A DNA stretch of 5,772 nucleotides from contig JAEMRL010000157.1 in assembly GCA_016463385.1 (NCBI GenBank), positions 1-5,772 on the forward strand, given 5' to 3'. Source of the stretch: Thermoleophilia bacterium. Lineage in GTDB: Bacteria > Actinomycetota > Thermoleophilia > Miltoncostaeales > Miltoncostaeaceae. The notes beneath the pieces are model-generated. The model made no database searches, had not been told where the DNA came from, and saw nothing but the letters and a program-made list of their open reading frames with translations. Below are positions 5,729 through 5,772 of the stretch, in pieces (position 1 is the stretch's first letter; the number at the start of each line of letters is the position of its first letter). Made by a program: the position numbers and the translations under genes.

Positions 5729-5772
5729 TGGCGCACTGCGCCAATTGACGCATCCGGCGGGCGCCAATCGAC
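5729..5772 (-). repeat. Inverted, diverged copy of the palindromic repeat, cut by the window end
   Basis: On the minus strand, from about 5770 to 5738, the sequence reads ATTGGCGC, the spacer CCGCCGGAT, then GCGTCAATTGGCGC. Compared with the array at 3222-3282 this differs by one change in the second palindrome (GCGCC to GCGTC) and one at the edge of the first (CAATT to CGATT); the spacer is identical. An additional 6-bp hairpin TGGCGC-ACT-GCGCCA (5729-5743) flanks it and may be a decayed unit. The copy begins about 50 bases after the cysE stop and continues beyond the window, so the number of units is unknown. The remaining gap 5687-5728 shows nothing else recognisable. Confidence 0.85.

Overview
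The window comes from a visibly GC-rich bacterial chromosome whose codons end almost always in G or C. A high-GC actinobacterium, perhaps of a deep lineage such as Thermoleophilia, is the best guess; this is inference from composition and from leaderless-looking promoters, not from a marker gene. Nothing looks like a phage, plasmid or insertion sequence. The coding content is ordinary metabolism.

Layout. Positions 2-292 (+) are the tail of an M20-family amidohydrolase of the carbamoylase/allantoate deiminase group. A short regulatory gap leads to a PfkB-family kinase of the adenosine-kinase-like type (394-1386, +). Next are O-acetylserine sulfhydrylase cysK (1419-2345, +) and a class I-like polyphosphate kinase 2 (2373-3185, +), probably co-transcribed. 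Two minus-strand genes converge on ppk2: a GNAT acetyltransferase (4081-4560, with convincing coding sequence running further upstream) and a SAM-dependent methyltransferase (3293-4081), overlapping by one base. Divergent from these is serine acetyltransferase cysE (4898-5686, +).

How the genes work together. CysE makes O-acetylserine and CysK converts it to cysteine, so both steps from serine to cysteine lie within about 4.3 kb but in separate transcription units. CysE ends in Gly-Ile, the tail type known to dock in the CysK active site. The adenosine-kinase-like protein, PPK2 and the methyltransferase could touch adenosine/AMP/ADP and SAM-derived nucleoside metabolism, but that link is only inferred.

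The least explained feature is non-coding. Between the convergent ppk2 and methyltransferase genes are three copies of the 14-bp perfect palindrome GCGCCAATTGGCGC at an exact 23-bp period, separated by the 9-bp spacer CCGCCGGAT. A diverged copy of the same unit, in opposite orientation, lies beyond the cysE stop and runs off the window end. Both sit at gene 3' ends, so this looks like a dispersed, tandemly amplified palindromic element, possibly a bidirectional terminator, RNA-end structure or protein-binding array.

Other points of interest are -10 boxes placed 6-7 bases before the cysK and cysE starts, a GGCGCC inverted repeat beside a near-symmetric -10 in the GNAT/cysE divergent region, a hairpin that covers the ppk2 Shine-Dalgarno sequence, and a missing start codon (possible single-base frameshift) in the acetyltransferase gene.
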